DNA of 64,000 nt from Sciurus carolinensis (Eukaryota; Chordata; Mammalia; Rodentia; Sciuridae), in the NCBI RefSeq assembly GCF_902686445.1, contig NC_062222.1, forward strand, positions 46,791,292-46,855,291, read 5' to 3'. The stretch's first letter is position 1. Every line of letters starts with the position of its first letter. Positions 50,681-62,576 of this stretch are shown here, piece by piece. The notes beneath the pieces are model-generated. The model made no database searches, was not told the origin of the DNA, and saw only the letters and a program-made list of their open reading frames with translations. A program made the translations under genes and the position numbers.

Positions 50681-50955
50681 ACATAATGGGGGGTGGGAGG
50701 GCTTAGTGTTAGGGTTATAGTTAGGGTTAGGGAGGGGGGCAAGAATGGGGGAAGGAAGGACTGTATAGAGGGAAAAGAGAGGTGGGAGGGGTTGGGGGGG
50801 AAGGGAAAAAATAACAGAATGATCAAAGAACATTTCCCTATGTAAATTTATGATTACACAAATGGTATGCCTTTACGCATGTACAGAGAAACAACATGTA
50901 TCCCATTTGTTTACAATAAAATAAATAAATAAATAAAAGTATGACAAAAAAAAAA
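50681..50955 (+). mobile_element. L1-E 3'UTR and tail
   Basis: G-rich tract with TTAGGG-like repeats at 50702-50732, then TTTGTTTACAATAAAATAAA, an 8-base spacer and a second A-run (50945-50956). No matching target duplication was found at the 5' end. Confidence 0.87.
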
Positions 50956-50959
50956 AAGA

Positions 50960-51740
50960 ACACATTAAGATCTTTCAGTAAGGATATTTTAGTTTTAGTC
51001 TTTGTTTTGCTAAACTGACAGTTTACCTGGTTAAAGAATTCTAGGCCGATAGTTATTTTCCCTCAGACCTTTGAAGATATTCCTTTGCTTCTGGCTCTAT
51101 CGATTCGTCTTCTCTGACTCTACTTGTTCTCCCTTCGCAGCAAGCCCTCTTTGCCTTTGGGAATTTGGAGAACGCTTGCTTCCGGGTTCTGCCGTTTCAT
51201 CACAGTGTGACCGGTCCACCTCTAAGTTCATTTTTCCTGCTCAGGATTTATTGTACATCTTAAATCTAAGGCTCCATTCTCAGAAGGCCACTCGTGGCAG
51301 GGAGTGGGCAGCTGATATAGGCATTCTGTACCCAAGTATGGTGTGGAGGGTGTCCACACAGGGCAGCCAGCATGGGGCTGGAGCCTGTGCATGGCAGAGG
51401 GTGGTCCCCTTAGTGGAAGGGCAATTAGCGTGGGCTGGAAAAGCCTAAATGAGATAAGGAGGGCATCTGCATGGAAGCTAGGCTCAGAATGGGGTGCTGG
51501 AGTCAGAGAGGGTGAATAAAGCATGTATAAGGAAATAATGGTGGCAGAGATGAGGGATGGCCACATATAGGAAAACTGACTAAATAAGCGGATATGTCAA
51601 GAATAAGGGAAGTTTGATTTATTCTGTCAAAGAAGGGGGCTATGCCATGGAAAAGGAGAAAATGAGAAAGAACCTGCAGTGCTGGATTGGCACTGGCAGT
51701 ATTGGTGTGAATTCATGGCTTTTAATATGTAAAAATACAA
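50960..51740. other. intron 1, unassigned
   Basis: Open frames here (51071-51448, 51228-51566) show no family features. No repeat recognised. Confidence 0.35.
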
Positions 51741-51746
51741 AGAAAT

Positions 51747-52192
51747 TGTTATGGTTTGGATGTGAGGTATCCCCCAATGGCTCATGTGTAAGACAATGCA
51801 ACACAGTTTAAAGGAGAAATGACTGGGTTATGACAGTCTTAACCCAATCAGTGAATTAATCCCCTGACAGGGTTGAGTGGTAACTGATGGTGGGTAGGGT
51901 GTGGCTGGAGGAGGTGGAAATTGGGCTGCAGTTTTGGGATATATATTTGTATCTGGCAAGTGGTGATCTCTCTCTCTCTCTCTCTCTCTCTGCTTCCTGG
52001 TCATCATGTGAGCTGTTTCCCTCCACCACACTCTTCTGCATGATGTTCAGCCTCACCTCGAGCCCAAGGAATGGAGCTGGGCTTCTATGGACTAAGACCT
52101 TTGAAACCAAGAGCCGCCAAAAAACTTTTCCTCCTCTACAATTGTTCTGGCTGGGTCTTCTAGTCATAGCAACAAAAAAGCTGACTAAAACA
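51747..52192 (+). mobile_element. rodent MaLR LTR, complete
   Basis: TGTTATGGTTTGGATGTGAG start; end AAAGCTGACTAAAACA. Flanks GAAAT / TAAAT are a 4-of-5 target duplication. Contains (CT)n at 51967-51991 and 'ccaaaaaacttttcctcc' near the 3' end. Confidence 0.88.
51967..51991. repeat. (CT)n microsatellite inside MaLR LTR
   Basis: Pure CT dinucleotide run. Confidence 0.95.
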
Positions 52193-52389
52193 TAAATATA
52201 AAGAAATGAAAATTAAACTTTTAAAAAAGTAAATGCTTAATGTATATGTGTGTATAAATGTTTTCAACTTTATATCTTTATAAACATGTGTATTACATAT
52301 ACAAGTGTATGCATATTGTTTCTGAGAGAGTCTTTGGGCAGTAACACATCAAGTAATAGGCATATCATCCAGATCTTTGCACGATTTTA

Positions 52390-52572
52390 TTTTCTTTTTG
52401 GGTGCTGGGTTTGAACCCAGAGGTACTCTACCACTGAGCCACATCCTCTGCCCTTTATATTTTTAAATTTTGAGACAGGGTCTCACTAAGTTGCTGAGGC
52501 CAGGATCAAGCTTGCAATTCTGAAGCAGCCTCCTGAGTTGCTGAGAATAACAGGTGTGCACCACTCTGCCCT
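52390..52572 (-). mobile_element. B1-ID composite SINE
   Basis: Minus strand: 'ggtgctgggtttgaacccag', 'ttttgagacagggtctcact', 'cagcctcctgagttgctgag'. Confidence 0.92.
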
Positions 52573-52599
52573 GCTCCCCAGAAGCTATTCTCATTTCAA

Positions 52600-54110
52600 G
52601 AGGAACCAGAGCTCCTTGGAGAGACATTAATTCTGGGGCTGGAAGGATGAGTTTAGCCTGCAGCATCTTGCTATGCTAGAAAGCAAGGTGGTACTCAGTG
52701 AACGATGGGTGACACATCAAGAGATGTAGAAGTCACCTGGAAGGGGGTCTCAATGGCCAACTCTGGAATAATTTCTAACATTCAAGTAAATAATGATAGT
52801 AACAGATTATCTATAATCCAGTGAAGAAAAGAGGAAATCATGAGTCCATTCTGACATAACTAAGAGAATAAATTTAAAGGTATTTATATAGTTTTAAAAT
52901 GCCTTTCCACAAAAGCAAAGAAAAGGTAGTAACTTCAAAGGGAACCTTGGTAGACACTACCTTAACCAAGCAATCAAATTAATACTACCAGCAATGGGGC
53001 AAAATGAAATCATGCAATAATAAATACATGCAACACTTTTGTGATATTTCTGACAGATGTAAAACCTGAATCAAATCACAAGGAAACACTAGACAAACCC
53101 AACGGGGGCATTCTACAAAATAAGCAATCATTAAAACAGTTAAATCATGAAAGTCAAGGAAAGAATGTGGTACTGATCCAGGATGGAGACATTACAACTA
53201 TTCAGCTATGATTCTGAACTTTGTCCAATAAAAATTATAATTGGAAAAATTAGCAAAATTTAAATGGGACTAAGAATTAGATGGTAGTAATATATCCCTG
53301 TTAATTTTCTGTATTGATGGTTGTTTTGTGGTTAAATTGGAGACTATTCTTATATGTGAGGGGGACTAGAGTCCTGTCCAGGGCCTCATCCTGAGAGGCG
53401 AGTGCTCTGCTCTGAGCTTCACCCCTTCAGCCCTATTTTCAGTATTATAATCTAGCAGGGAGTATATCAGTAACATTGTGACATGCCATTTAACTGAAAA
53501 GAATGTCAGAGAATGTGATAGAAAAAAAATTCAACCATTTTTATTCCTAAAGAAGGAACACTGGCTCTTCAACATCCAAACTTACTGTCTAGATGCATTA
53601 GGAAAATGTCAAAGAGTGAGAAATAGAGAAGTCCAGCTCAAGCTGAAAATGAAAATGGTGGGGCAGCATGACTTTAAAAAACAAACAGAACTTTGTCACC
53701 TCAGGAGAAGAAGGGCAACAGCAGGGTCCAGCATAATTTACACAATGAAGGTAAGTCAGGAAGAGTTTATGTTTAAATTTTTAGTTGAAAGGTAAGAGTG
53801 ATACATTAATACAGAAAAATGATTTATAAAAGCAGTGCACTTCTAAATATACAACCTTTTAGGATGACTTTAATTACTCTGCTACAAAAACACTACATCT
53901 GGCATTAGTCTCAGTGTGAAGCTTTCGACAATAACAAGGTACTACAATTTGCCCCTTCTGCATCCACAAGAACTCCATTATTATTGCTCTTTTCAGGGAT
54001 TGCTCAATCATATTCCACACATATCATTAGATCATGTAATTTGCTTTAAAAAGATTTAAGACACATGCTGAAAACCAGATAAGATTTAGTTCCTGTAACA
54101 TATGGTTGTT
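52600..54110. other. intron 1, unassigned
   Basis: Possibly old L1 3' text at about 52800-53260 ('ttgtccaataaaaattataa'). An open frame at 53478-53795 has no recognisable family. Confidence 0.35.
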
Positions 54111-54126
54111 AAAATTATCAAATTCC

Positions 54127-55929
54127 ATTTGGGAATCAATCTCACAAAAGAGGTGAAAGACCTCTACAATGAGAACTACAGAACACTAAAGAAAGAAATT
54201 CAAGAAAACCTTAGAAGATGGAAAGATCTCCCATGTTCTTGGATAGGAAGAATTAATATTGTCAAAATGGCCATACTACCAAAAGTGCTATACAGATTCA
54301 ATGCAATTCCAATTAAAATCCCAATGATGTACCTTACAGAAATAGAGCAAGAAATTATGAAATTCATCTGGAAGAATAAAAAACCCAGAATAGCTAAAGC
54401 AATCCTTGGCAGAAAGAGTGAAGCAGGGGGTATCGCAATACCAGATCTTCAACTCTACTACAAAGCAATAGTAACAAAAACAGCATGGTATTGGTACCAA
54501 AATAGAAAGGTGGATCAATGGTACAGAATAGAGGACACGGACACAAACCCAAATAAATACAATTTTCTCATACTAGACAAAGGGGCCAAAAATATGCAAT
54601 GGAGAAAAGATAGCCTCTTCAACAAATGGTGCTGGGAGAATTGGAAATCCATATGCAACAGAATGAAACTAAACCCATATCTCTCACCATGCACGAAACT
54701 AAACTCAAAATGGATTAAGGATCTCGGAATCAGACCAGAGACCTTGCATCTTATAGAAGAAAAAGTGGGTCCAGAGCTTCAAAATGTCGGCTTAGGACCA
54801 GAGTTCCTTAACAGGACTCCCATAGCACAAGAAATAAAAGCAAGAATTAATAACTGGGATAGATTCAAACTAAAAAGCTTTCTCTCAGCAAAGGAAACTA
54901 TCAGCAATGCAAAGAAAGAGCCTACAGAGTGGGAGAAAATCTTTGCCAATCATACTTCAGATAGAGCGCTAATCTCCAGAATCTATAAAGAACTCAAAAA
55001 ACTCTACACCAAGAATGTAAATAATCCAACTGACAAATGGGCTAAGGAAATGAATAGACACTTCACAGAAGAAGATATACAAGCAATCAACAAACATATG
55101 GAAAAATGTTCAACATCTCTAGTAATAAGAGAAATGCAAATCAAAACCACCCTAAGATTCCATCTCACCCCAATTAGAATGGCAATTATCAAGAATACAA
55201 GCAACAACAGGTGTTGGTGAGGATGTGGGGAGAAAGGTACACTCTTACATTGCTGGTGGGGCTGCAAATTAGTGCAGCCACTCTGGAAAGCAGTGTGGAG
55301 ATTCCTTAGAAAACTTGGAATGGAAACACCATTTGACCCAGCTATCCCACTCCTTGGCCTATACCCAAAGGACTTAAAATCAGCATATTACAGAGATACA
55401 GCCACATCAATGTTCATAGCTGCTCAGTTCACAATAGCCAGATTGTGGAACCAACCTAGATGTCCTTCAATTGATGAATGGATAAAGAAAATGTGGTATA
55501 TATATACAATGGAATATTACTCAGCCATAAAGAATGATAAAACTATGGCATTTGCAGGCAAATGGATGAAATTGGAGAATATCATGCTAAGTGAGATAAG
55601 CCAATCTCAAAAAACCAAAGGAAGAATGATATCGCTAATAAGTGGATGATGACACATAATGGGGGGTGGGAAGGATTAGTGTTGGGGTTGGAGTTGGGTT
55701 TAGGGAGGGGGACAGGAATGGAGGAAGGAAGGACTGTATAGATGGAGGGGAAGGGTGGGAGGGGTGGGGGGGAAGGGAAAAAATGGCAGAATGAATCAAA
55801 CAACATTACCCTATGTAAATTTATGATTACACAAATGGTATGCCTTTATGCCATGTACAGACAGAGAAACAACATGCATCCCATTTGTTTACAATAAAAA
55901 AAAAATTGAAAAAAAAAAAAAAAAAAAAA
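54127..55929 (+). mobile_element. L1-F: 5'-truncated L1
   Basis: ORF2 C-terminal half, open from 54102 to a TGA at 55218-55220. That stop is a CGA-to-TGA change in the text C-W-R-G-C-G-E-K. The same frame then stays open to the normal end at 55649, so one CpG-type nonsense mutation is the only break seen. The 3'UTR has degenerate TTAGGG-like repeats, then TTTACAATAAAA and a long A-run. Target duplication AAAATTATCAAATTCC at 54111-54126 and 56062-56077. Confidence 0.95.
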
Positions 55930-56061
55930 CAAGAGGAGGGTGGTGAATGGGCTGCAGGTGGGGCTAATTCGGCATCCACTGCCTCCACAATGCTGATCCT
56001 GGGTGGAAGGCAGGCATGGTTAGAATAAATAGCTGGTTTAGACACTAAAAAAAAAAAAAAA
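55930..56061 (+). mobile_element. L1-F 3'-transduced segment with second poly(A)
   Basis: About 117 nt of unique sequence between the first A-run and a second A-run (56047-56061). AATAAA at 56024-56029 lies 17 nt before the second tail. The outer target duplication encloses it, so it entered with L1-F. Confidence 0.92.
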
Positions 56062-56079
56062 AAAATTATCAAATTCCCC

Positions 56080-57345
56080 TCAAAAGGATGAATTTTTACC
56101 ACTAAAAATATTCAAAATAATATGGCTCAAGGTCTGAAAACAACTCTAAAAATGTACTCATAAGAGTTTTCAAAATACAGTTATTACACACAATTGAACA
56201 ATTATCTATTTTCTCAAACTGAAGATAATATTTAGATATGTACTTATATAGTATGTTCATAGTCTGTATCTAGTGTCTAAATATTCTTTGTATACATATA
56301 CACATTTATTCAAATCAGTGCACATGTTTGTAATCACAGTTTTTAAATACTGCACAAGTACTTGAAGACCTATCCATGACAAAGGTAAATTTCATATTGG
56401 GAAACAAATAAGAAGTGTCTATTTAAAACTTCTGCCATCAAACCTGTCATCCTTCCCTGCTTGCTTACTGCTACAATGGAAGAAGTCTTTCTGTGTCCAA
56501 GTTTAATACGTTCCACCTGAGCTTGGGATCCTACCCAACTCCCCCCACTCTAGGGACCTCATTTTCCTGATATTTTTCAATTAGACCTTTCCCATGAGCA
56601 ATGAGCATGCTCAGCCTTCTCCTGCCCTCATTCCATGCCCACTCCCCTTTCCTTCCTTAGCTGAATGACTTGAAGAAGTTGGCCACATTTGACATCTCGA
56701 CTTCCACAGCTTTCACACATCCTTACCCATTGCACTCTGACTTCTGCCCCATCCTTTCACTAAAACTACCCTCAGAAGGCCACTGACCACTCATCTCTAG
56801 ATCAAATGAAAACTCACTGACTTTTAATGACTTGATCACGCTCCTCCTGATGCCACATTACCCTGGATCTTGATCACGCCTACTCAGCCACCCTGGACCT
56901 TGATCACACCTGCTCAGCCTCCTTTAGAGAAACCTTTTTTTTGCGGGGGAGGGGCGTCTTTTAAGTGTTGGTGTTCTCCTGAGAGTTCCACCAAAGGCTT
57001 CCTCTCTTGTCCTCCTCTATAGACTCTCCTTGAGTGACATCAAATGGTCACAGACCTTTGACTACATGACTTCACTGGTGACTTGAAGCAGTTATCTCTA
57101 ACCCAGGGCCTCTCCCTGCACATCTAATTTGTATATATGTGGTTAAAGCCTGTTAGGGTATCCACCCATCTCATGAAAGTCCTCTTTTTCTATAACGGTC
57201 TCTACTTTCACCAAGAGGATAACAGTTGTGGGTCCCCCAAAACCATGTCTGCACTATGTGACCTCTGTCCCCTCACTATAATAGACCAGCCACCTGCTCC
57301 CAACTGATCCAATCATATTTCAATCCCAGGAACTAAAAACTGGCA
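56080..57345. other. intron 1, unassigned
   Basis: Contains a ~30-bp tandem duplication (56861-56890 and 56891-56920, CCCTGGA-CTTGATCAC). Otherwise nothing recognised. Confidence 0.4.
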
Positions 57346-57352
57346 GTATACT

Positions 57353-57445
57353 TTTTTGTTTTTTTTTTTCAGTGCTGGGGATTGAACCCAGGGCCTTGTG
57401 CTTGCGAGGCATGCACTCTACCAACTGAGCTATCTTCCCAGCCTA
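57353..57445 (-). mobile_element. ID SINE
   Basis: Minus-strand ID, near consensus: 'gtgctggggattgaacccag', 'ctaccaactgagctatcttc'. Confidence 0.93.
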
Positions 57446-57449
57446 GCAG

Positions 57450-57745
57450 TATACTTTTAACCATAAAACCTAGAAACCTAGTAACCTAATAATCTAGAAA
57501 TTATATTCCTAAGTATAAACCAAGAGAAATAATAGTACTCATCTTCAAAAGATAAATATAAGAACATTCACAGCAGCCCTTTCCATAATAAGCCAAACTG
57601 GAAATTACATGAATCTTCAGCATCAGTACAATGAATAAATCATGGTATATTTATCAGATTGAACAGTGTAACAATGCCACACCGAGGTTTGCACAAACAT
57701 AATAAGCAACAGATGGACACAAAAGAGTACACACTATAAAATTCC
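57450..57745 (+). repeat. old L1 fragment (ORF2 3' region)
   Basis: 'gaacattcacagcagccctt' and 'cagtacaatgaataaatcat' are decayed L1 ORF2-end text. Confidence 0.6.
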
Positions 57746-57749
57746 ATTG

Positions 57750-57935
57750 AACCAGGCATGGTAGCACACATCTGCAATCCTGGTGACCTGGGACACTAAG
57801 GCAGGAGGGTTGCAAATTCAAGGGACAGCCTCAGCAACTTATCAAAACCCAGTCTGAATAAATAAATAAATAAATAAATAAATAAATAGGATTGGGAGGT
57901 AGCACAGCATGGTAAAGTGGTTCAATCCCCAGTAT
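57750..57935 (+). mobile_element. B1-ID composite SINE
   Basis: 'accaggcatggtagcacaca', 'gcaggagggttgcaaattca', an (AATA)n expansion at 57856-57888 in the linker, then a short ID part. Confidence 0.9.
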
Positions 57936-57936
57936 A

Positions 57937-57944
<8 letters not shown>

Positions 57945-57981
<37 letters not shown>
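57945..57981. repeat. (GT)n microsatellite
   Basis: GT run at the 3' end of the preceding SINE. A second, shorter GT run lies at 58113-58134. Confidence 0.95.
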
Positions 57982-57984
<3 letters not shown>

Positions 57985-58132
57985 GTTTCCATTTACATAC
58001 ATTTCCAAAACAGAGAAAAGTAAACTGTGGTGTCAGGAGGGTGGTTAAGCATGGAGAATGAGGGAGCCGCTAGGGTTCTGGTAATATTTTGTTTCTTGCT
58101 CTAGGTTCTAATCTGTGTGTGTGTGTGTGTGT

Positions 58133-58310
58133 GTTTGATACTAGGGATTGAACCCAGAAGTACTACAACTGAGCTACATCCTAGCCCTTTTTGTTTTTTA
58201 TTTTGAGACAGGGTTCCACTAAGTTGTCCAGGCTGGCCTCAAACTTGCAATCCTCCTACTTCAGCCTCCCAAGTTACATATTACAGGTGTATGCACCGCA
58301 CCCGGCTTGC
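58133..58310 (-). mobile_element. B1-ID composite SINE
   Basis: Minus strand: 'gatactagggattgaaccca', 'tattttgagacagggttcca', 'acttgcaatcctcctacttc'. Confidence 0.93.
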
Positions 58311-59175
58311 CCTGGGTTCTAATAATATAGCAGGTTCATTTTGCAAAAGCTCATTAAACTGATGGATTATGCATTTCTTGTGTGAATGCTATATTTCAAG
58401 AGTTTCAGCTAAATTTGGCCTAGACTCTAGAACTGAGATTTAAATTATTCTTTGTGATAATTTTTTATAGTAATAGGATTAGGACAGGTATAATACAAGA
58501 AAGTATGGCAATAAAAGTGTAAAAAGGGCCCAGAGAAGAAATAGTTTAGGGAGGTACCTCTCAACTAAGAACACAGACCAATTTTTTGTTCCTAACATAA
58601 TAATTCATTGTCAAGAATTACCTCAAAGAAAGGGAATCAGCACTTTGAGGTCTAGACAGATGGTGTGAACAAAGCTGTCTTCCTTGCTTTGATGCCTGGG
58701 TGTGTGAGATGATAGAAGGCTGAGAGTCTCATGGGGAAGCACAGTTGGTGACTCCATTCAAGTCATGCAAACCAATACATAAAATACTTTACATTTATGC
58801 CACTGCAGACATATCTAATGATACAGTCTCTAAAAACTTCTTTATAAAATATTATGTCCTAGTCAAATAAATGCAAAACTAAACAATTCAACTAGAAGCT
58901 TGAATTGTTTAAACTTATTTTTTAAACAGGTTATCTCTTCATTTTGGTAATTTCTAATGTTATAGCTCTATAATTTGACATTTCAGTTTGGATATCTTCC
59001 TAAAATATAATGTAAGTATTTCTATCTTATGTCTGTGCCTTACTTTATAACCTTATATTGTATTGTCTATAATTTGTTTCATAGTCATTATTTTGAAGTT
59101 TAAGCATCAAGGCCTGAGATTCACTTGGCCACCACACCCTGATACTGTTAAGATGGTATGATAAGAAAATTGGCA
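58311..59175. other. intron 1, unassigned
   Basis: A/T-rich; nothing recognised. Confidence 0.4.
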
Positions 59176-59177
59176 AT

Positions 59178-59280
59178 AGAGCTGGTGGCATAGCTCAGTG
59201 TGGTAGAGCACTTGCCCAGTATGCGTGAGGCCCTGTTTAATCCCTAACACTACAAATGAACAGCAACAACAACAAAAAAA
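59178..59280 (+). mobile_element. ID SINE
   Basis: 'gagctggtggcatagctcag', 'tggtagagcacttgcccagt', 'taatccctaacactac' and an A-rich tail. Confidence 0.85.
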
Positions 59281-59284
59281 ATGG

Positions 59285-61335
59285 TAATGACAGAAGATTT
59301 ATAGGGAATAAAAAAAAAACACTAAAAAAATCATCCTTACTTAGTCACTTCTGAAAATAACTATACAAAAAACACACATCTTACAGTAAGATGCTCTTTT
59401 AGGTTAACTGGTGCTCAACGATTTTCTTAGGGGAAAAAAGGAAACTGATATAAAGATCTACTTAAACTTAGAAGAGATTTTTTTTAAAGGTGGTTCAATG
59501 AAACCATAATATGCAAAATAATGGCAACTAACCCAACATATAGTGGCAAAGTGCATATATGAGTGTGGGACCACAGTAGGAACAGGATGTGTGAGCCCTC
59601 AGCCAGTCATGAAAACAATATGACCTTGCATGCAAAAAAGATGCTAAGTGGTCCAGGGCAGATTACACACGCAATAGTCATTCAGAGGAGAAACAATTCA
59701 CTGGACATGTTGGAGGTGACTGTGCTGGGCCTTCAAAGTCAGCGGCAAGGTATCAGGGTGGAGGATCAAAAGGGGCAAAGGATGGGAAGCAGACATTCCC
59801 AGTGAAGGTCTGCAGAGCCAAGCACTGATGGGTCTGATGAGGGAAAAGTTGATATAAAGTATTAGAGAAAACATAATTGAGTTCAATTTCGACCTATCGC
59901 AAGGCCAAAAGAGCTCAGTTTTTAGCAATATAAACTACTTTCAGTATAGTAAAACTTCATTAGATTTAGATGTCATTAATTTTGAATTTAACAAGATGTT
60001 TATTTTAATGAAATAAAAGATCAAAGGGCTTATAAAAGAAAGAATGGGGAAAATGAATTCTATCACAAGCTTTTTAATCTACTGAAGAGAAAGAGCATGG
60101 TGCAACAGAAAAACCCTACAGGGCATCAGGTCCCTGAAGCTTTTATCCCATAGGTTCTCATAGACTCTAGCTTTGTTCTCATGGCAAATCATATACCTTC
60201 TTTCAGTATCTGTTCAAGGGTATAATTAGGAGTTGTATAAGGTAAGTGACTTCAAATTTGTTTTTAAGTGTTGTGAAACCCTTGGATGTCTGAATGTATT
60301 CCTGTTCAGGAGGAGTACATGTTCAGACACACAGGAAGCTGCTCTGGAAGGCCACAGTCCCAGTGGCCACCCTTAAACCTCTCGATCCACTCTACCACAT
60401 TCATCCCTCTAGTATGCAGACCAGAGCTACCTCCTCAGGAACACAGGCTATCCACCCCATAACTACAGATTTCTGAAGACTTTTCTAGTTTGAGATTAGG
60501 AATTTCTCTTATTAGATGCTATTATGCAGTAGTCAGTTGGTTAATGAGAAGAAAACTCACTGAGTACACAAACATACCTGAAACACTTAATTTTAACCCG
60601 AAATGTACAAACATTCATTCTTTTGCCAATATCTTTTCTTTGAGAGGGAATCAACCGACTGGTACTCTGCTGTAACCATATCCATAAGGCACCATCTGAA
60701 GTTTCCAGCCCTGTTTCTTTACAGAAAGATCTTTAAGACACTTGAGAATCACTGTGAGTTCAGAATTTTTCTAGGTTTTCAGAATTTGTGGTCTAGACAG
60801 ATCTTGTCTTTCACTATTGGCTTGCCCACATCTAACTATACAATACACTTAAGTAACTCATATTTAACAAATTATCCTAAGTACCTGACTAATTTTCATA
60901 GAGATAACTCTTATATTTCTTTGGCTTATATGCAGTACTATTTAACTAAAGTACATAATTATAATAACAAATACAATTAATATAAATAGACTTGGGAATG
61001 AACAGTTGGTTCTTTGTAAGTGAACAATTCAACTGATGGCAGCAGCCTTAAGAATTCGGCATGCCTGTATGCTTTACAGATGGAAGGAGCAGTGTTAAGT
61101 GGAACTCTGTTAAAAGGAACTTCATCAAATGAGTGGTAGAGAACATTTTTACTTTACATAATTCTACCTAACTTAAGAACTTCAGGAACTTCCAGTTACA
61201 GGCAATTTTGTATAATTATACATTATGTTACTAATCAAATTTCTAAAGTACTAGGCTTCCAAGAGTCTTACTTATCAACATTTTACCAAGCATCAATGAA
61301 TATATCCTAAAGTTATTATTTGTAAAAATCTTGGT
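59285..61335. other. intron 1, unassigned
   Basis: No SINE, LINE, LTR or exon recognised; open frames here lack family features. Confidence 0.35.
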
Positions 61336-61337
61336 TC

Positions 61338-61660
61338 CAAAACAGTCCCCGATAACCTGTCTCCTAATATTCACCCTGTGGGTAATACCTTCCCACAATG
61401 AATCAGGGCTGACACATGTGGCCAACATAATAGGAGTGATGGTGTGTGACTTCTGAGGCTCAGTCATGGGAGGCATGGCACCTTCATGGAGGTCTCTTGG
61501 ATCACTCAGGGGGAAGCCAGCAGCCATATATCAGGATATTCAAGCAGTCCAGTGGAGAGGCCCACATTAAAAGGAGCTGAAACTTCTAGCTAACAGCCAG
61601 CCACATGGCCCTTCAGGAGACTATACCCCTAGGCAGCACCTGCAACCCATGAGACACTGA
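61338..61660. repeat. ancient interspersed repeat, family not named
   Basis: 'tgatggtgtgtgacttctga', 'ctcttggatcactcaggggg' and 'atattcaagcagtccagtgg' is text I recognise as a common mammalian ancient repeat, but I cannot assign the family. Confidence 0.4.
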
Positions 61661-61989
61661 AGTAGAACCACCCAGCTAAGCTGCTTCCAAGTTGCTGCAC
61701 CACAGAACTTTTGTACTGAGGAGAACCAGAATGCACAGGAAGTGCCTTCCTGCTGCTCCCCTCACGACCCCCTGGCAAAGCTGCTACTGTCAGCTGGCAA
61801 GGAGAAATGTTCACAGAGTCCAACTCCTATTCCACAAAGCAGGGCAAAGAAATGTAAATTTGGGTTGAGAGATAAAAAATTCATAAGTGGCACACTCCTG
61901 AAACCATACTTCCTCTTTTTTTCATCATCTACTTCATCCTACCTTTAAAAAATCACATAAGTCATACGTTGCATCCAAAGTGTTGTGTT

Positions 61990-62185
61990 TGTTTTTTGAA
62001 GAACTGGGGACTGGACTCAGAGACATTCTACCTCTCAGCCACATCCCAGTCCACTTTTAAATTTTTATTTTTGAGACAGGGTCTCACTAAGTTGCCCAGG
62101 CTAGCCTCAAATTTGTGATCCTCTTGCCTCAGCCTCTTGAGTAACTGGGATTACAGGTGTGTGTGCCACATCACATCCAGCTCCA
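61990..62185 (-). mobile_element. B1-ID composite SINE
   Basis: Minus strand: 'gaactggggactggactcag', 'tttttgagacagggtctcac', 'cctcagcctcttgagtaact'. Confidence 0.92.
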
Positions 62186-62462
62186 AAGCATATTATGATG
62201 TTCAATACTTACCACTATAATTAGTATACATGCCACAAAAACTCAATTTCACTCTATTGTGCAATTTATTTTTCTGAGTAAAAAAAGAGCTATAGTGAGT
62301 TGAAGGAATATCACATTCCTATCTAGTTAATCAATATCTGGAGGAGTGAGCATGGAAAGAAGTATAATAGTTGAATAGAAAAACAAATTCCTAGAGTCCC
62401 AAATATACAAGTAGGTGATACCTATAAAATAGAAATGTGTCATTTATTATCAAAAATTGCAC

Positions 62463-62565
62463 ATCAGCCAGGTATTGGCTCATGCCAATAATCTCAGTGA
62501 CTCAAGAGGCTGAGGCAAGGATTGTGAGTTTGAGTCCAGCCTGGACAATATTAGTAAGAATCTAT
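62463..62565 (+). mobile_element. B1-type SINE half
   Basis: 'cagccaggtattggctcatg', 'aagaggctgaggcaaggatt' and 'tgagtccagcctggacaata': B1 head without the ID tail. Ends at the LTR insertion. Confidence 0.8.
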
Positions 62566-62576
62566 TAAAAAAAATC

